64,000 nt of DNA from CAVOAK01 sp965217615 (GCA_965217615.1 CBDCIT010000007.1:1-64000); one strand, 5' to 3'; numbered from the stretch's first letter, positions 1-8,902 are shown. Notes: generated by a model from the letters alone, not told the origin. Program-made: numbers and translations.

Positions 1-1
1 G

Positions 2-205
2 CTGCGCAACGACAACACCGCGCGGATCAAGCCGATACCGAACCATGCCGACATCGCCAGCCGCGTTAGCATGACCCGTGAGACCGTGGCCCGGGTGCTC
101 AGCGATCTCGCACGGGCTGGGCTCGTCAGCCGCGAACCCACCGAGCTGCTGATCACCGACGTCGCGAAGCTCACCAATATGGTCGAGGAATTCCGCGGCC
201 AGTGA
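2..205 (+). CDS. Crp/Fnr-family transcriptional regulator, C-terminal part
   Basis: The frame is open from the window edge and ends in TGA at 203-205, giving 67 residues. It contains a winged helix-turn-helix of the Crp type: an ADIASRVSMTRETVARVLSDL stretch (recognition helix around TRETVARVL) followed by the wing residues GLVSRE. In this family the helix binds operator DNA and the missing N-terminal half is a cyclic-nucleotide or Fe-S/haem sensing domain. The effector cannot be told because that domain is outside the window. Family assignment is firm; the specific regulator is unknown. Confidence 0.85.
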   Translation: MRNDNTARIKPIPNHADIASRVSMTRETVARVLSDLARAGLVSREPTELLITDVAKLTNMVEEFRGQ

Positions 206-244
206 GTCGTTGTACCAAAGCCCAATACCAAACGATGCTCTCTG

Positions 245-272
245 TTGACGCTTGAGCCGTAATGGATATGGT
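245..272 (+). promoter_or_regulatory. Probable sigma70 promoter of tRNA-Lys
   Basis: TTGACG (245-250) and TATGGT (267-272) are separated by 16 bases and would start transcription a few bases before the tRNA at 284. Five of six -35 and four of six -10 positions match the consensus. Confidence 0.5.
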
Positions 273-283
273 CGCGTCCGCGC

Positions 284-358
284 GGGCCCGTAGTTCAGTG
301 GTAGAACACGTGACTTTTAATCACGGTGTCGCCGGTTCGATCCCGGCCGGGCCCACCA
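284..358 (+). tRNA. tRNA-Lys (anticodon TTT)
   Basis: Full cloverleaf by eye: acceptor 284-290 pairs with 348-354 (GGGCCCG/CGGGCCC), D stem GTTC/GAAC, anticodon stem CGTGA/TCACG around loop CTTTTAA with anticodon TTT at 316-318, T stem GCCGG/CCGGC around TTCGATC, discriminator A355 and an encoded CCA at 356-358. It decodes AAA/AAG lysine codons. Confidence 0.95.
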
Positions 359-587
359 GTTTTTCTTGGTGACATATTTGAATGTAGCTTGAGAAGCTGT
401 GATTGCATCTCAACATATGCGCATCAGGCGTGCGTTTCGAGGAACTTCCCGATGGGCACCAGCGGGCTTAGATTTCACCCGCAAATGCAGAACGCCATAG
501 CGCTCGGTAAATACTTCGTTCAAAGGAGACACTCCAATTTCGAACATCGGCGAGCCATCGGGCGGAAGCGACGGCTCATTTCGCGAT

Positions 588-1139
588 GTGGTATGGCACA
601 GCACCCGGTATTGGCGGGGCAAGCACGCTGTTGCCGGTGATATCGCGACGCGCTACGTCCTCGTCGATCTACTGGTCGATCATCCGGTCTACTATCTCGG
701 TAATCTCATTCTCGCGAAGTATTTGGAGTTGACCCAGGGCTTGCGACCCTGGGCCCTGGTGTCGAGCGAGTCCGACAAGGTGATCGTGTTGCTGGCGCGG
801 AGTTTCGGCATCGAAGATTTCACCTTCGTGCGGGATACGGTGGCGGCGTCGGTTTCGCCAGTCGCGGTCAGGATCCTCAAGCAATTCGAAGGTCTGGAGG
901 GCAGCGCCTTGCGCCAGCGCGTGCTCGGGCTCGAAGTCGACGGCCTGCCAGTCGGAGACCTGCTTTACGACACCTATCTGCGCGAGGAGAGGCGGCTCAC
1001 CATCGAGAGCGTGGACGAGGCGTTGCGGGTTTATGTCGCTCTTTTGGTCAATTACTACAAACTCTATACCGACATCCTGGACAAAAATGAGGTCGCGGCC
1101 ACGGTAGTGGGGCACTTGGTCTATCAGCCCGTTGATTAA
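588..1139 (+). pseudogene. Surface-carbohydrate/capsule-type biosynthesis protein, 5' fragment cut by IS copy A
   Basis: The open frame runs into the IS at 1125 and stops only inside it (1137-1139), so about 180 residues of a longer protein remain. The sequence has the layout VDGLPVGDLLYDTYLRE followed by a helical stretch and VVGHLVYQ, which from memory resembles GT-B-like capsule and surface polysaccharide proteins; this is not certain. The frame is open back to 501. GTG at 588 is the first standard start, but a good ribosome site, AAGGAG at 523-528, sits just before an ATT codon at 537, which would give a better N-terminus. The missing 3' part is not found on the other side of the IS, where an unrelated gene lies. 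Confidence 0.5.
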
Positions 1140-2568
1140 GTGGCTTTTTCCGGCTCTCACCCCCAGATGAAGAATGCGGCGGCGAAAGCCGACTGGCCGC
1201 TTTGCGAACCCCCCCGTGCCACCAGCATGGCCCCGGTGGGCGTGAGCAGAACGAAAATACCGCCATATCCGCCCGCCACGGCCTCCCGCGGGGTGCCGGC
1301 GCCGATGAGCTGGCGCATCAGTAACGATAGATTGTGGCCGGCGACGTGGAGCAGGTATCGCTTGTGCACATTCTCTCGCCCGCGCAGCCAGGTTCGTCGC
1401 ATGCCGCCACGATCGAGGTTGTGGGCAAAGCAGCGCTCGACGATCTCGGCGCGCAGCTTGAAGGCCTCGCGGGCGACCCCGGACTTGAGCCGCGCACGGT
1501 TGTTGGTGACCGCGCGCCGCGCCGCCTCATCACCGTGCCAGCGCGAAAAGCCGGTCTGCTTGGGCGCCGCGATCCGGGTCTTCCAGGGACTGTCGTCCAG
1601 AGCCCTCAAGACCGCCCGTGAGTGATAACCTTTGTCGGTGACGCATTCGGCCGGGTCCTCCGCCGTCGGTGCCGCATCCACCGCCCCGAGGTTTGCCTCG
1701 GCCTTCGCCAGGGTCTTGGAAAGCGTCGTGGTGTCGCCCTCATCGGCCGGGTGCAGCTCGGCCGCCACCACCGCGCCGGTGTCCAGATCCACCGCGTGCT
1801 CGGGCTTGTAGGCCAGATGCGTCGTGCCGTCCTTCATCTTGGCGATCTTGGCCTCGGGGTCGCTCTTCGAAACCCAATCCGTGTTGGAAAGCTTCTTGCC
1901 CTTGCGCTTCCGCTCCAGACGCGCCAGATCCTCGGCCGTGGGTGTCTCGACGCCGCTTTCCCGGGCCAGACGCTCCAGCATCTCCCGGTAGCCTTCGCCG
2001 TTGGCGCGCCGCACGATGTTCCGCAGCGCCGCGTTGGCCTCCATGGTCGAGGCATCGACGCCGATGCGCTCGCCCTTGATCAGCCCCGCCTCGGCGATCA
2101 GCACCAGAACCCAGTCGAAGACCGCCGCGTGGACTTCATGGGGCAGGCGCGTGCGGCTCCGTGACAGCCAGGAATGGTCCGGTACCCGATCACGGCTCCC
2201 CAGTCGCAGGAACGCCCGCAGCGAAAGCGAGTCCGAGCAGCGCCACTCCAGACCGCGCTCGCTGTCGATGCCCTCGAAGTAGCCCACCAGGTGCATCCGG
2301 AAATAGCGCCCGGGCGGCACCGAGGGCGCGCCCATCCGGGCCGCGTAATAAGGCCGGCAGCTCGCCTCGGCAAAGGCGTCGAAGCCGCCCTCGATCAGCA
2401 CCGACTGCAGGCGGTCATAAAACACATGACCCGGAGAGCGCGGCATCTCCGACCAGCTCACCATCAGATCCCCCTGACCAGCCTTCTGCCGTCCCATCGC
2501 CATCGGCAAACCCCCCTGCAAATCAGGGAACCAGAGAATCAGACGGCGCCGACTTAATCAACGGGCTG
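1125..2568 (-). mobile_element. IS1182-family insertion sequence, copy A
   Basis: 1444-bp element with 17-bp terminal inverted repeats CAGCCCGTTGATTAAGT at both ends and one transposase on the minus strand. The other five copies in this window are flanked by 4-bp direct repeats, but this one has CTAT on the left and ATAG on the right. Those are reverse complements, not a direct duplication, and the two flanks belong to unrelated genes. This suggests a recombination product rather than a simple insertion. Confidence 0.95.
1157..2503 (-). CDS. IS1182-family transposase (copy A)
   Basis: About 448 residues from the ATG at 2503; an in-frame TTG six codons upstream is an alternative start. The order is an N-terminal DUF772-like helical DNA-binding domain (YFRMHLVGYFEGI, SLRAFLRL), then a DDE_Tnp_1 catalytic domain: first Asp in GVDASTMEAN, second Asp in DKGYHS, and Glu in LRAEIVERCF. 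It cuts and pastes the element by binding its terminal repeats. The reading frame is intact, so this copy may be active. A 6-base G tract just precedes the start. Confidence 0.93.
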   Translation of the reverse strand: MAMGRQKAGQGDLMVSWSEMPRSPGHVFYDRLQSVLIEGGFDAFAEASCRPYYAARMGAPSVPPGRYFRMHLVGYFEGIDSERGLEWRCSDSLSLRAFLRLGSRDRVPDHSWLSRSRTRLPHEVHAAVFDWVLVLIAEAGLIKGERIGVDASTMEANAALRNIVRRANGEGYREMLERLARESGVETPTAEDLARLERKRKGKKLSNTDWVSKSDPEAKIAKMKDGTTHLAYKPEHAVDLDTGAVVAAELHPADEGDTTTLSKTLAKAEANLGAVDAAPTAEDPAECVTDKGYHSRAVLRALDDSPWKTRIAAPKQTGFSRWHGDEAARRAVTNNRARLKSGVAREAFKLRAEIVERCFAHNLDRGGMRRTWLRGRENVHKRYLLHVAGHNLSLLMRQLIGAGTPREAVAGGYGGIFVLLTPTGAMLVARGGSQSGQSAFAAAFFIWG

Positions 2569-4372
2569 ATAGGCGGGTGGCCGGCAACGACGAGCCGCAG
2601 GTTGATGACCTGCACGCGGGCTTCGTGGTCGGCATGGCCATAGACGCGCTCGTGCTCATCATGGAACGCCTGCGCAATACGCTCGACTTGGCCGTCTGCA
2701 ATCCAGCTTTGCTTGAGAATGGTGTCGATCTCGAACGCCTGACCCCGGTAGCGCATATCCGCCGAATAGGTCAGGGTCGCCTCGCCGTCGAAACGTTGCT
2801 CGTCGCGAAGCCAGGCAAGCGCGCGGTCACCGAGCGACGCGAATTCCGAAGTCAGGAGTGGCGCCAACTCGCTGTCGAGATCGCGATAGACAGTCCTGAT
2901 GAAATCACTCTTCACTTCGGAGACAAGACCGCCGAACGCGCAAAGGCCACCCGGCGCCAATGGCACCACGATACGCCGCATGCCGAGCTCGCGGGCAACG
3001 AAACAGGCGATCATGGGTCCAGCACCGCCGAAGGCCTGCAGGGTAAAGTCGCGCAGATCAAAACCGTAGCGCGATGCAAGTTTGCTCACTTCCAAATACA
3101 TTTGCGAGACAGCGACGTTGATAATTGCTTCGGCCGCCGAGGGAATGTCGCGCCCAATCGCGTCGGCGATGCTGACGAGTGCCTTCTGCGCCAAGTTCGG
3201 CTGCATGCGGACTGCACAATAACTGAGCTCATCGGCCCCCAGATATCCGCAGACAGCGAAGGCATCGGTGAGCGTAGGCCGTTCGCCTCCGAGACCGTAG
3301 CAGAGGCCGGTCCTGGACTGGATCCAGCGCTCTCCGGTCCAACTTTGAGAACGCCCTGACTGTCGACCCAGGCGATCGAGCCGCCACCGCTGCCGATCGA
3401 TGTGACGGCAACGGTCGGCACGTGCAGCGGAAACTCACCCACCATCTCCTCGACGCCATACTGGGGTTCGCCATCGTGGATAAATGCAACGTCAGCGCTT
3501 GTTCCTCCCACATCGAGACTCATGGTGCTGGCGGACTTCGTTTGCCGAGCGATATGGCTGGCACCCATAACGCCGGAGGCTGGGCCCGATAAAAGTGTAT
3601 GGACACAGGCGGATTTGGCCGCCTCGGCGCTCATCACGCCGCCATTCGACTTCGTAACCATGGGCTCAGCTGTTACATCGGCGGCCGCGAGCGCCGCCTG
3701 CAGCGATGCCAAATAGTGTGCTATGCCGGGCTGAACGTAACCGGCAACAACCGCCGTAACGGTTCGCTCATATTCACGGATCACGGGCCACACGTCACAG
3801 GAGCAAGTGACCGATAGATCCGGCGCTTGCTTGGCCAGCAAGTCGCGAACCTGATGTTCGTGGTCGGGATTGCGGTAGGCATGCAACAACGCGATCACCA
3901 CACCCTCGCCGTCAACGGCGCGGACACCGTCAATAGCGCGTTGGACACTCGCCTCGTCGATCGGCGTTTTGACCGAGCCATCTGCACGTAGACGTTCGCT
4001 AATCTGGAAAACCTTCTCTTTCGTCACCAGGGGGACAGGGCGGCGAGAAAAAAGGTTGTAGGGATCCGGCATTTTGAGCCGAGCCAGTTCGAGCACATCC
4101 TCGAAGTTTTCCGTCGTGAAGAGGCAGAGATTGATCCCCTTGCGCTGAATGACCGTGTTGACGCCGACCGTCGTGCCGTGTGTGAAGTAGCCAATCTCGG
4201 ACGGCTGAACGCCGTAGCGGGTGCTAAGCTCTTGGAGACCCATGACGATTTCCTCGCCTGGCCGATCCGGGGTCGACAGCACTTTCAGAGATCGCAGCGC
4301 GTTGGTGTCCTCATCGGAGATGCAAAAATCCGTGAAGGTTTCGCCGATATCGACGCCGACCCGAACACTCAT
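2569..4372 (-). pseudogene. Hydantoinase/oxoprolinase A-type protein, frameshifted and truncated
   Basis: From ATG 4372 the protein begins VRVGVDIGETFTDFC, the ASKHA ATP-binding loop of the HyuA/5-oxoprolinase family, and continues with FTHGTTVGVNTV and SLDVGGTSADVAF. At about 3302-3305 two extra bases (a doubled AG) shift the frame; removing them rejoins PGPACYG to the second half, which includes FGGAGPMIACFVARELG. The 3' end is cut by IS copy A at 2568, so the final part of the roughly 690-residue protein and any hyuB partner are absent. These enzymes hydrolyse cyclic amides such as hydantoins or 5-oxoproline with ATP; the substrate here is unknown. Two independent lesions make it a clear pseudogene. 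Confidence 0.9.
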
Positions 4373-4405
4373 ACGATCCTCCTGATTGGCAATTTCGGAT
4401 CGACG

Positions 4406-4528
4406 CTAGAAACCGATTTGCACGCCCCATTTGGGCTTCGACTTCGAACCACCCTCGCCGACCACACGCACACGTTCACAGGCGGAAAGGAGAAACAGCA
4501 CGGTGAGGGTTAGGACGATTGCACGCAT
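4406..4528 (-). CDS. Very small putative lipoprotein
   Basis: A 40-residue frame from ATG 4528 to TAG at 4406-4408. It starts MRAIVLTLTVLFLLSAC, a signal peptide with a lipobox (LSAC) for lipid attachment at the Cys, followed by a short charged tail with Gly and Lys. It lies 33 bases upstream of the hydantoinase start and 12 bases after the CinA-like gene, all on the same strand, so it may be co-transcribed. Function is unknown. The lipobox and tight packing argue for a real gene, but its size leaves doubt. Confidence 0.5.
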   Translation of the reverse strand: MRAIVLTLTVLFLLSACERVRVVGEGGSKSKPKWGVQIGF

Positions 4529-4540
4529 CGGTTTTCCTGA

Positions 4541-5326
4541 TCACGACGGCTCTACAGGGTTGTCGCCAAGCGCGCGGACGAGTTCGGAGACCTCGGCGAC
4601 AGCTGCGGCAATCTGCGCCTCATCCACGCCCCGCACAACCATGGCGACGTTGAATCCGCCCTGCGAGCGGTAAGAGGGATAACTGCCGATCTCGAGCCCG
4701 GGGTAGCGCGCCTGTACATCGCCGAGCCCCTCCGCAATGGTCCCTTCCGGCAGATTGCAGGCGATGGTGCGCGAGAGCATTGGCCGCCCGCGCCGCAGAC
4801 TCGGCTTCAAGCCCTCGAACATGGCTTGCATGATTCGTGGCACACCGGCCATGACGTACACATTCTCCATCTGAAATCCGGGCACAACGGAGTAGGTATT
4901 GTCGATCAGCGAAGCGCCGTCGGGTGTTTTTGCCATACGAAGTCTTGCTTCATTCAGCTCATTACCGCTTTTCTTGATCTGCTGTTCGAGCAAGCGCCGT
5001 GCCTCGGGATTCACGATTAACTTCACGCCGAACGCCTTAGCGACACATTCGGCAGTGATATCGTCATGAGTCGGCCCGATGCCTCCGGTGGTGAACACGT
5101 AGTCGTAGCGACGCCGCAAATCGTTAACCGCATCGACGATCACCATCTCGAGATCGGGGATTACGCGTACCTCCATCAGCCGGATACCGAGCAGTGTGAG
5201 TTCGCCTGCCAGATAGTGAAGATTCGCGTCTTTCGTACGGCCCGAGAGAATCTCATTGCCGATGATCAGCATGGCAGCGCTCACTGTCCCTGTGTCAGTG
5301 CCGCTCAGGACCTCTTCGCCGGCCAT
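4541..5326 (-). CDS. Competence/damage-inducible CinA-like molybdopterin-binding domain protein
   Basis: 261 residues from ATG 5326; an upstream in-frame start would overlap the region serving sfsA. The MoCF_biosynth fold shows as AAMLIIGNEILSGRTKDAN near the start and VFTTGGIGPTHDDITAE near residue 80, the signature of MoeA/MogA/CinA N-terminal domains. It lacks the C-terminal CinA amidase domain, so it is the short form common in alphaproteobacteria next to sfsA and map. Related proteins act in pyridine-nucleotide repair or molybdopterin handling; the exact substrate is not shown by the sequence. It is divergent from sfsA. Confidence 0.85.
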   Translation of the reverse strand: MAGEEVLSGTDTGTVSAAMLIIGNEILSGRTKDANLHYLAGELTLLGIRLMEVRVIPDLEMVIVDAVNDLRRRYDYVFTTGGIGPTHDDITAECVAKAFGVKLIVNPEARRLLEQQIKKSGNELNEARLRMAKTPDGASLIDNTYSVVPGFQMENVYVMAGVPRIMQAMFEGLKPSLRRGRPMLSRTIACNLPEGTIAEGLGDVQARYPGLEIGSYPSYRSQGGFNVAMVVRGVDEAQIAAAVAEVSELVRALGDNPVEPS

Positions 5327-5464
5327 CGTGTCACTCCCGCCACCATAACCACGCAGTGCATACGACGATGATACCGCCAACACGGCCAGCGGTGAAGGCA
5401 ACGCGACACGCACATCGCTTGCGCGCCATTGCCGCCTCTCGATTGCAGCCGCTATGCTTAACAC

Positions 5465-6190
5465 ATGCAATTTTCCGACAACCTTGTGCCAGGGCGGCTC
5501 GTCAAGCGCTACAAGCGATTTCTAGCCGACGTAGAGCTCGATGGCGGCACGATGGTTACTGCCCACTGTGCCAATCCAGGCTCTATGTTCGGCCTCAACG
5601 AGCCGGGAATGGAAGTATGGCTGTCGCCTAACCGGAGCCCGACCGCGAAACTCGACTGGCGCTGGGAACTGGCGCGCGTCGACACCTATCTCGTCGGTAT
5701 CAACACCGCGCGTCCCAACGCGCTCGTTGCCGAAGCGATTGCTGGCGGCCAGATTGCCGAATTGCACGGATATGCCGACATGCGGCGCGAAGTGCGTTAC
5801 GGCCGCAACAGCCGCATCGACATCCTGCTGGAGGATCCAGGCCGGCCACCCTGCTATGTCGAGGTTAAGAATGTCCATCTACGTCGCCCGGAAGGCGCAC
5901 ATCCCACGGCCGCCGAGTTCCCGGATTCGGTGACCAAGCGCGGCGCAAAGCACCTTGTGGAAATGTCGGACATGGTTGCCGAGGGGTCTCGCGCCATAAT
6001 GGTCTATCTTGTCCAGCGCGGCGATTGCGACCAATTTAGAATTGCCGCAGACATCGATCCAGCGTACGCGGCGGGGCTTGCTCGGGCAAAGGAGGCTGGC
6101 GTCGAAGCGGTATGCTATTTTTGCCGCATCGAAACGGACGGGATCGAGGTTGAGGGCGCGCTTCCCCTTGTGCTCGACGAAACGCTATAA
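5465..6190 (+). CDS. sfsA: DNA/RNA nuclease SfsA (sugar fermentation stimulation protein)
   Basis: 241 residues from ATG 5465, the normal length. It begins FSDNLVPGRLVKRYKRFLADV and contains HCANPGSM, EVRYGRNSRIDILL and CYVEVKNVHL, the last forming the D...ExK nuclease-like core known for SfsA, then FPDSVTKRGAKHL. The family has been linked to maltose metabolism regulation in E. coli and, by fold, to nucleic acid cleavage. It is followed 42 bases later by map and faces away from the CinA-like gene, a common alphaproteobacterial arrangement. Confidence 0.93.
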   Translation: MQFSDNLVPGRLVKRYKRFLADVELDGGTMVTAHCANPGSMFGLNEPGMEVWLSPNRSPTAKLDWRWELARVDTYLVGINTARPNALVAEAIAGGQIAELHGYADMRREVRYGRNSRIDILLEDPGRPPCYVEVKNVHLRRPEGAHPTAAEFPDSVTKRGAKHLVEMSDMVAEGSRAIMVYLVQRGDCDQFRIAADIDPAYAAGLARAKEAGVEAVCYFCRIETDGIEVEGALPLVLDETL

Positions 6191-6232
6191 CAGCAGGCGA
6201 AATGTGGGACCGAAACACCGCGTGATCGGAAG

Positions 6233-7060
6233 ATGAACGATATCCAAACAAGCGCCAATCACGACAGCGACTACGGCGCGATCAAATTGCACGGCACGGA
6301 GGCAGTCGAGGGCATGCGTCGGGCGGGACAGCTCGGCGCCGAGGTCCTCGACTTCATAACGCCCTACGTCGCGCCCGGCGTTTCCACAGCTCATCTCGAC
6401 ACGTTGTGCCACGAGTTCATCCTCGAACACGATGCAATCCCAGCGCCGCTTAACTATCGCGGCTTCCCAAAATCAATCTGCACGTCGGTGAATCACGTCG
6501 TCTGCCATGGCATCCCCAGCGAAGAAAAACGCCTGCAGAACGGCGATATCATGAACATCGACATAACAGTGATTCTTGACGGTTGGCACGGTGATACGAG
6601 CCGCATGTTCTTTGTTGGCGATCGGGTGAGCCGGCAGGCCGTGCGGCTGGTAGAGGTCACCTTTGAGGCGATGACGCGAGGAATTTCTGCCGTCAAACCA
6701 GGCGCAACGCTTGGCGACATCGGCCATGCGATACAATCCTACGCTGAAGGCGAGCGTTTCTCGGTGGTGCGTGATTTTTGCGGCCATGGTATCGGCCGGG
6801 TGTTCCATGACGCGCCGAGCATCTTGCACTTCGGCCTACCCGGCGAGGGGACCAAACTCGTCGAGGGCATGTTCTTTACCGTCGAGCCAATGATCAACGT
6901 CGGCAAGTTCCCAGTAAAAATACTTCAGGACGGTTGGACCGCCGTCACTAAGGACAGGTCGCTCTCTGCCCAATTCGAACACACGATCGGCGTCACCGCC
7001 AACGGACACGAGATATTCACCCTCTCGCCTGCGGGATACACGCGCCCGCCTTACGATTGA
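6233..7060 (+). CDS. map: Type I methionine aminopeptidase
   Basis: 275 residues from ATG 6233. Metal ligands are visible in order: Asp in NIDITVILDGWHGDTSRMF (two Asp), His in GHGIGRVFHDAP, Glu in FTVEPMIN and Glu in QFEHTIGVT. The enzyme removes the initiator Met from nascent proteins in the cytoplasm. The start of radC lies 3 bases past its TGA, so the two were one transcription unit before radC was disrupted. Confidence 0.96.
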   Translation: MNDIQTSANHDSDYGAIKLHGTEAVEGMRRAGQLGAEVLDFITPYVAPGVSTAHLDTLCHEFILEHDAIPAPLNYRGFPKSICTSVNHVVCHGIPSEEKRLQNGDIMNIDITVILDGWHGDTSRMFFVGDRVSRQAVRLVEVTFEAMTRGISAVKPGATLGDIGHAIQSYAEGERFSVVRDFCGHGIGRVFHDAPSILHFGLPGEGTKLVEGMFFTVEPMINVGKFPVKILQDGWTAVTKDRSLSAQFEHTIGVTANGHEIFTLSPAGYTRPPYD

Positions 7061-7155
7061 ACCATGTCCGCGGCAAAACGCGACGCCAAGGACGCTAAGA
7101 CGCCAGTCCCCAAAGACTCCAAAATTAGGGAATTATATGCGTGAGTGCCCAAGGT

Positions 7156-7454
7156 GAGGCTAGGCTCTTGCCTCTGTCGACTCGGACACCTCGGGGGATA
7201 TTTCCTCCGAGGCACCATTGTCAGGCGGTCAAACGTCAGCAGAAGTCAGCCCTGCATAGAGGCCGATAGAAAGGAGATACCATGGATCGTTTGGCTTTTA
7301 ATGGGCTGGGTTACAGACAGCCCATCACCACTAGGCTCGCGGCGAGCCTCGGAGTGATCCTCCGAAGGCATATCCTAGTTACCCCCCCGACACTCTGCCC
7401 CCTTGCACAAGGGCAAGAGCAAACGGCGTGCTCCTTCCAACAGGACACGCCGTT
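7156..7454 (+). other. Hairpin-rich leader of element X, possible structured RNA
   Basis: At least seven stem-loops in a row: 7156-7174 (GAGGC/GCCTC), 7189-7212 (ten pairs around TATT), 7301-7325 (eight pairs), 7333-7349 (seven pairs), 7349-7365 (six pairs), 7400-7413, and 7422-7454 (nine outer pairs with an inner extension), the last followed by a short T run (CGTGCTTTTCT) like a terminator. The density is much above the surrounding DNA. It could be a structured RNA, a leader controlling the secreted-protein gene, or transposition-related DNA. Confidence 0.5.
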
Positions 7455-7467
7455 CGTGCTTTTCTAA
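7282..7467 (+). CDS. Possible 61-residue leader peptide in element X
   Basis: ATG 7282 follows a strong ribosome site AAGGAG at 7271-7276, five bases away, and runs to TAA at 7465-7467. The product starts MDRLAFNGLGYRQP and has no domain I recognise. Its reading frame overlaps four of the hairpins, so the base composition may be set by RNA structure rather than by protein. It may be a translated regulatory leader or a chance frame. Confidence 0.25.
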   Translation: MDRLAFNGLGYRQPITTRLAASLGVILRRHILVTPPTLCPLAQGQEQTACSFQQDTPFVLF

Positions 7468-7516
7468 TGATTGGGGCGGTGTGTCAAATCTGATTTGCCC
7501 TGCGGAGCCACATGTA

Positions 7517-8017
7517 ATGAGACACCATGTCAGCCTATATCTCGCGGCCGCGCTCTTGTTCACCGCCACATCTGCATCGTCCACTGATGTAAGCGACTAT
7601 GACCGTTTCCGGCTATGGAACGATTGCCGTCCCATGGATTTACTGGTTGAGGACCCGGGCGACGAGGCAACCGCTATCGACGTTACCAGAGAGGCAATCG
7701 TAATCGCCGTGCGCAGTAGGCTACGCGCAGCGCGACTCTACAGAGAAGCGGCGTGGTCGTACTTGTACTTCAACGTGAATGTCGTTAGCTCCGTCATCCA
7801 TATAGGGGTTGAATACAACAAAGAGGTGGTAGACCGTGCCACCATGTTAGAAAATACAGCTACGACTTGGGGTGTGGGCTCAACTGGAACGCATAGTCGA
7901 AATCCAAACTTCATCCTGTCGAGCGTGTCGCAGCACACGGACAAGTTCATCGACGAGTATCTGCGCGTGAATGCGGACGCCTGCAAGGGCTGTGTCTCGA
8001 AAGTGGTGGAAATTTGA
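7517..8017 (+). CDS. Secreted protein of unknown function, passenger of element X, C-terminus altered by an IS
   Basis: ATG 7517 has GGAG at 7504-7507. The product starts with a signal peptide (RHHVSLYLAAALLFTATSAS) and continues DVSDYDRFRLWNDCRP, VRSRLRAARLY, YLYFNVNVV, then TTWGVGSTGTHSR and a helical end HTDKFIDEYLRVNADACK. Proteins with this layout are, from memory, widespread uncharacterised families; I cannot name a function. Two Cys remain after cleavage (in NDCRP and DACK). In the empty site the gene ended ADACK-TAG (stop at 10838-10840). The IS256-type element entered exactly before that stop, so the present frame adds nine IS-coded residues (GCVSKVVEI) and ends at 8017. Confidence 0.75.
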   Translation: MRHHVSLYLAAALLFTATSASSTDVSDYDRFRLWNDCRPMDLLVEDPGDEATAIDVTREAIVIAVRSRLRAARLYREAAWSYLYFNVNVVSSVIHIGVEYNKEVVDRATMLENTATTWGVGSTGTHSRNPNFILSSVSQHTDKFIDEYLRVNADACKGCVSKVVEI

Positions 8018-8902
8018 GGATGGCGTAATCTCCGGGTGACAAGACAACCACCCAACCGGCGGCTAGCACCGCCAAGGAGATCACGCCATGAAGAACACTA
8101 CCGAGACTTCGGCGCTTTCGCTACTGGCCAATGACGCCGGCTATGATCCGCTCGAGGACCGGCTGCGGGAGAACATCAGATCCACGATCGAGGCCGTTTT
8201 TGAGGAGGAACTTGCGCAGTTTCTCGGGCGCTGCCGATACGGTCGAGAGGACGCGCTTCGGCAAGGGTATCGGAACGGGCACCGGGAGCGGCAACTGACG
8301 GGGACATTCGGGACCGAGAGGGTGAGCGTGCCGCGTGCACGGATCGTTGAGGAAGACGGTCGGGCGTCGGAATGGCGTTCGCGGGCGCTGCCGCGCTACC
8401 AGCGGCTGACCAGAAAGGCCGAGGCGCTGATCGCTTCGGTGTATCTGTCCGGAACCAACACGCGGCGGGTGAAACGCGCGCTGTTCGGGCTCTTCCGGGG
8501 TGCTGTGAGCAAGGACGTTGTGAGCCGGGCGTGGCGCAAGGTGAAGGTCGATTGGGACGCCTGGTGCAGCCGTGGCCTCGCGGATGAGGATATCGTTCGG
8601 CTGATCCTTGACGGCACTGTGATCAAGACCCGACTGGATCGCAAGGCCACCAACATCTCGGTTCTCGCGGCTATAGGGGTGCGCCGGGATGGCCAGAAGG
8701 TCTTGCTTTCGATCGGGAATATGGGCGGAGAAAGCCAGACGGCGTGGCGCCAGTTCCTCGACGACCTTGATGCGCGTGGACTGAAACGGCCCGGGTTTGT
8801 CATCGTCGATGGCGCGCCGGGACTGGAGGCGGCTCTGTCGGCGCTTTGGGGCGATGACCTTCCCGTTCAACGCTGCACCGTGCACAAGCACCGCAACCTT
8901 CT

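Noticed and set aside
326..640. Plus-strand frame over the tRNA 3' end
   Set aside because: It begins inside tRNA-Lys and has no coding character; an overlapping chance frame.
1318..2643. Long open frames on the opposite strand of the IS1182-type copies (up to 180 residues)
   Set aside because: They recur in every copy as shadows of the transposase in GC-rich DNA, show Pro/Arg-rich composition, and have no domain.
4178..4513. Plus-strand frame opposite the hydantoinase start
   Set aside because: Overlaps the true minus-strand genes and has no motif.
7231..7250. Motif resembling the region upstream of group II intron reverse transcriptase genes
   Set aside because: The short match is from memory; there is no domain V, no reverse transcriptase, and the element has inverted ends with target duplications, which do not fit a group II intron.
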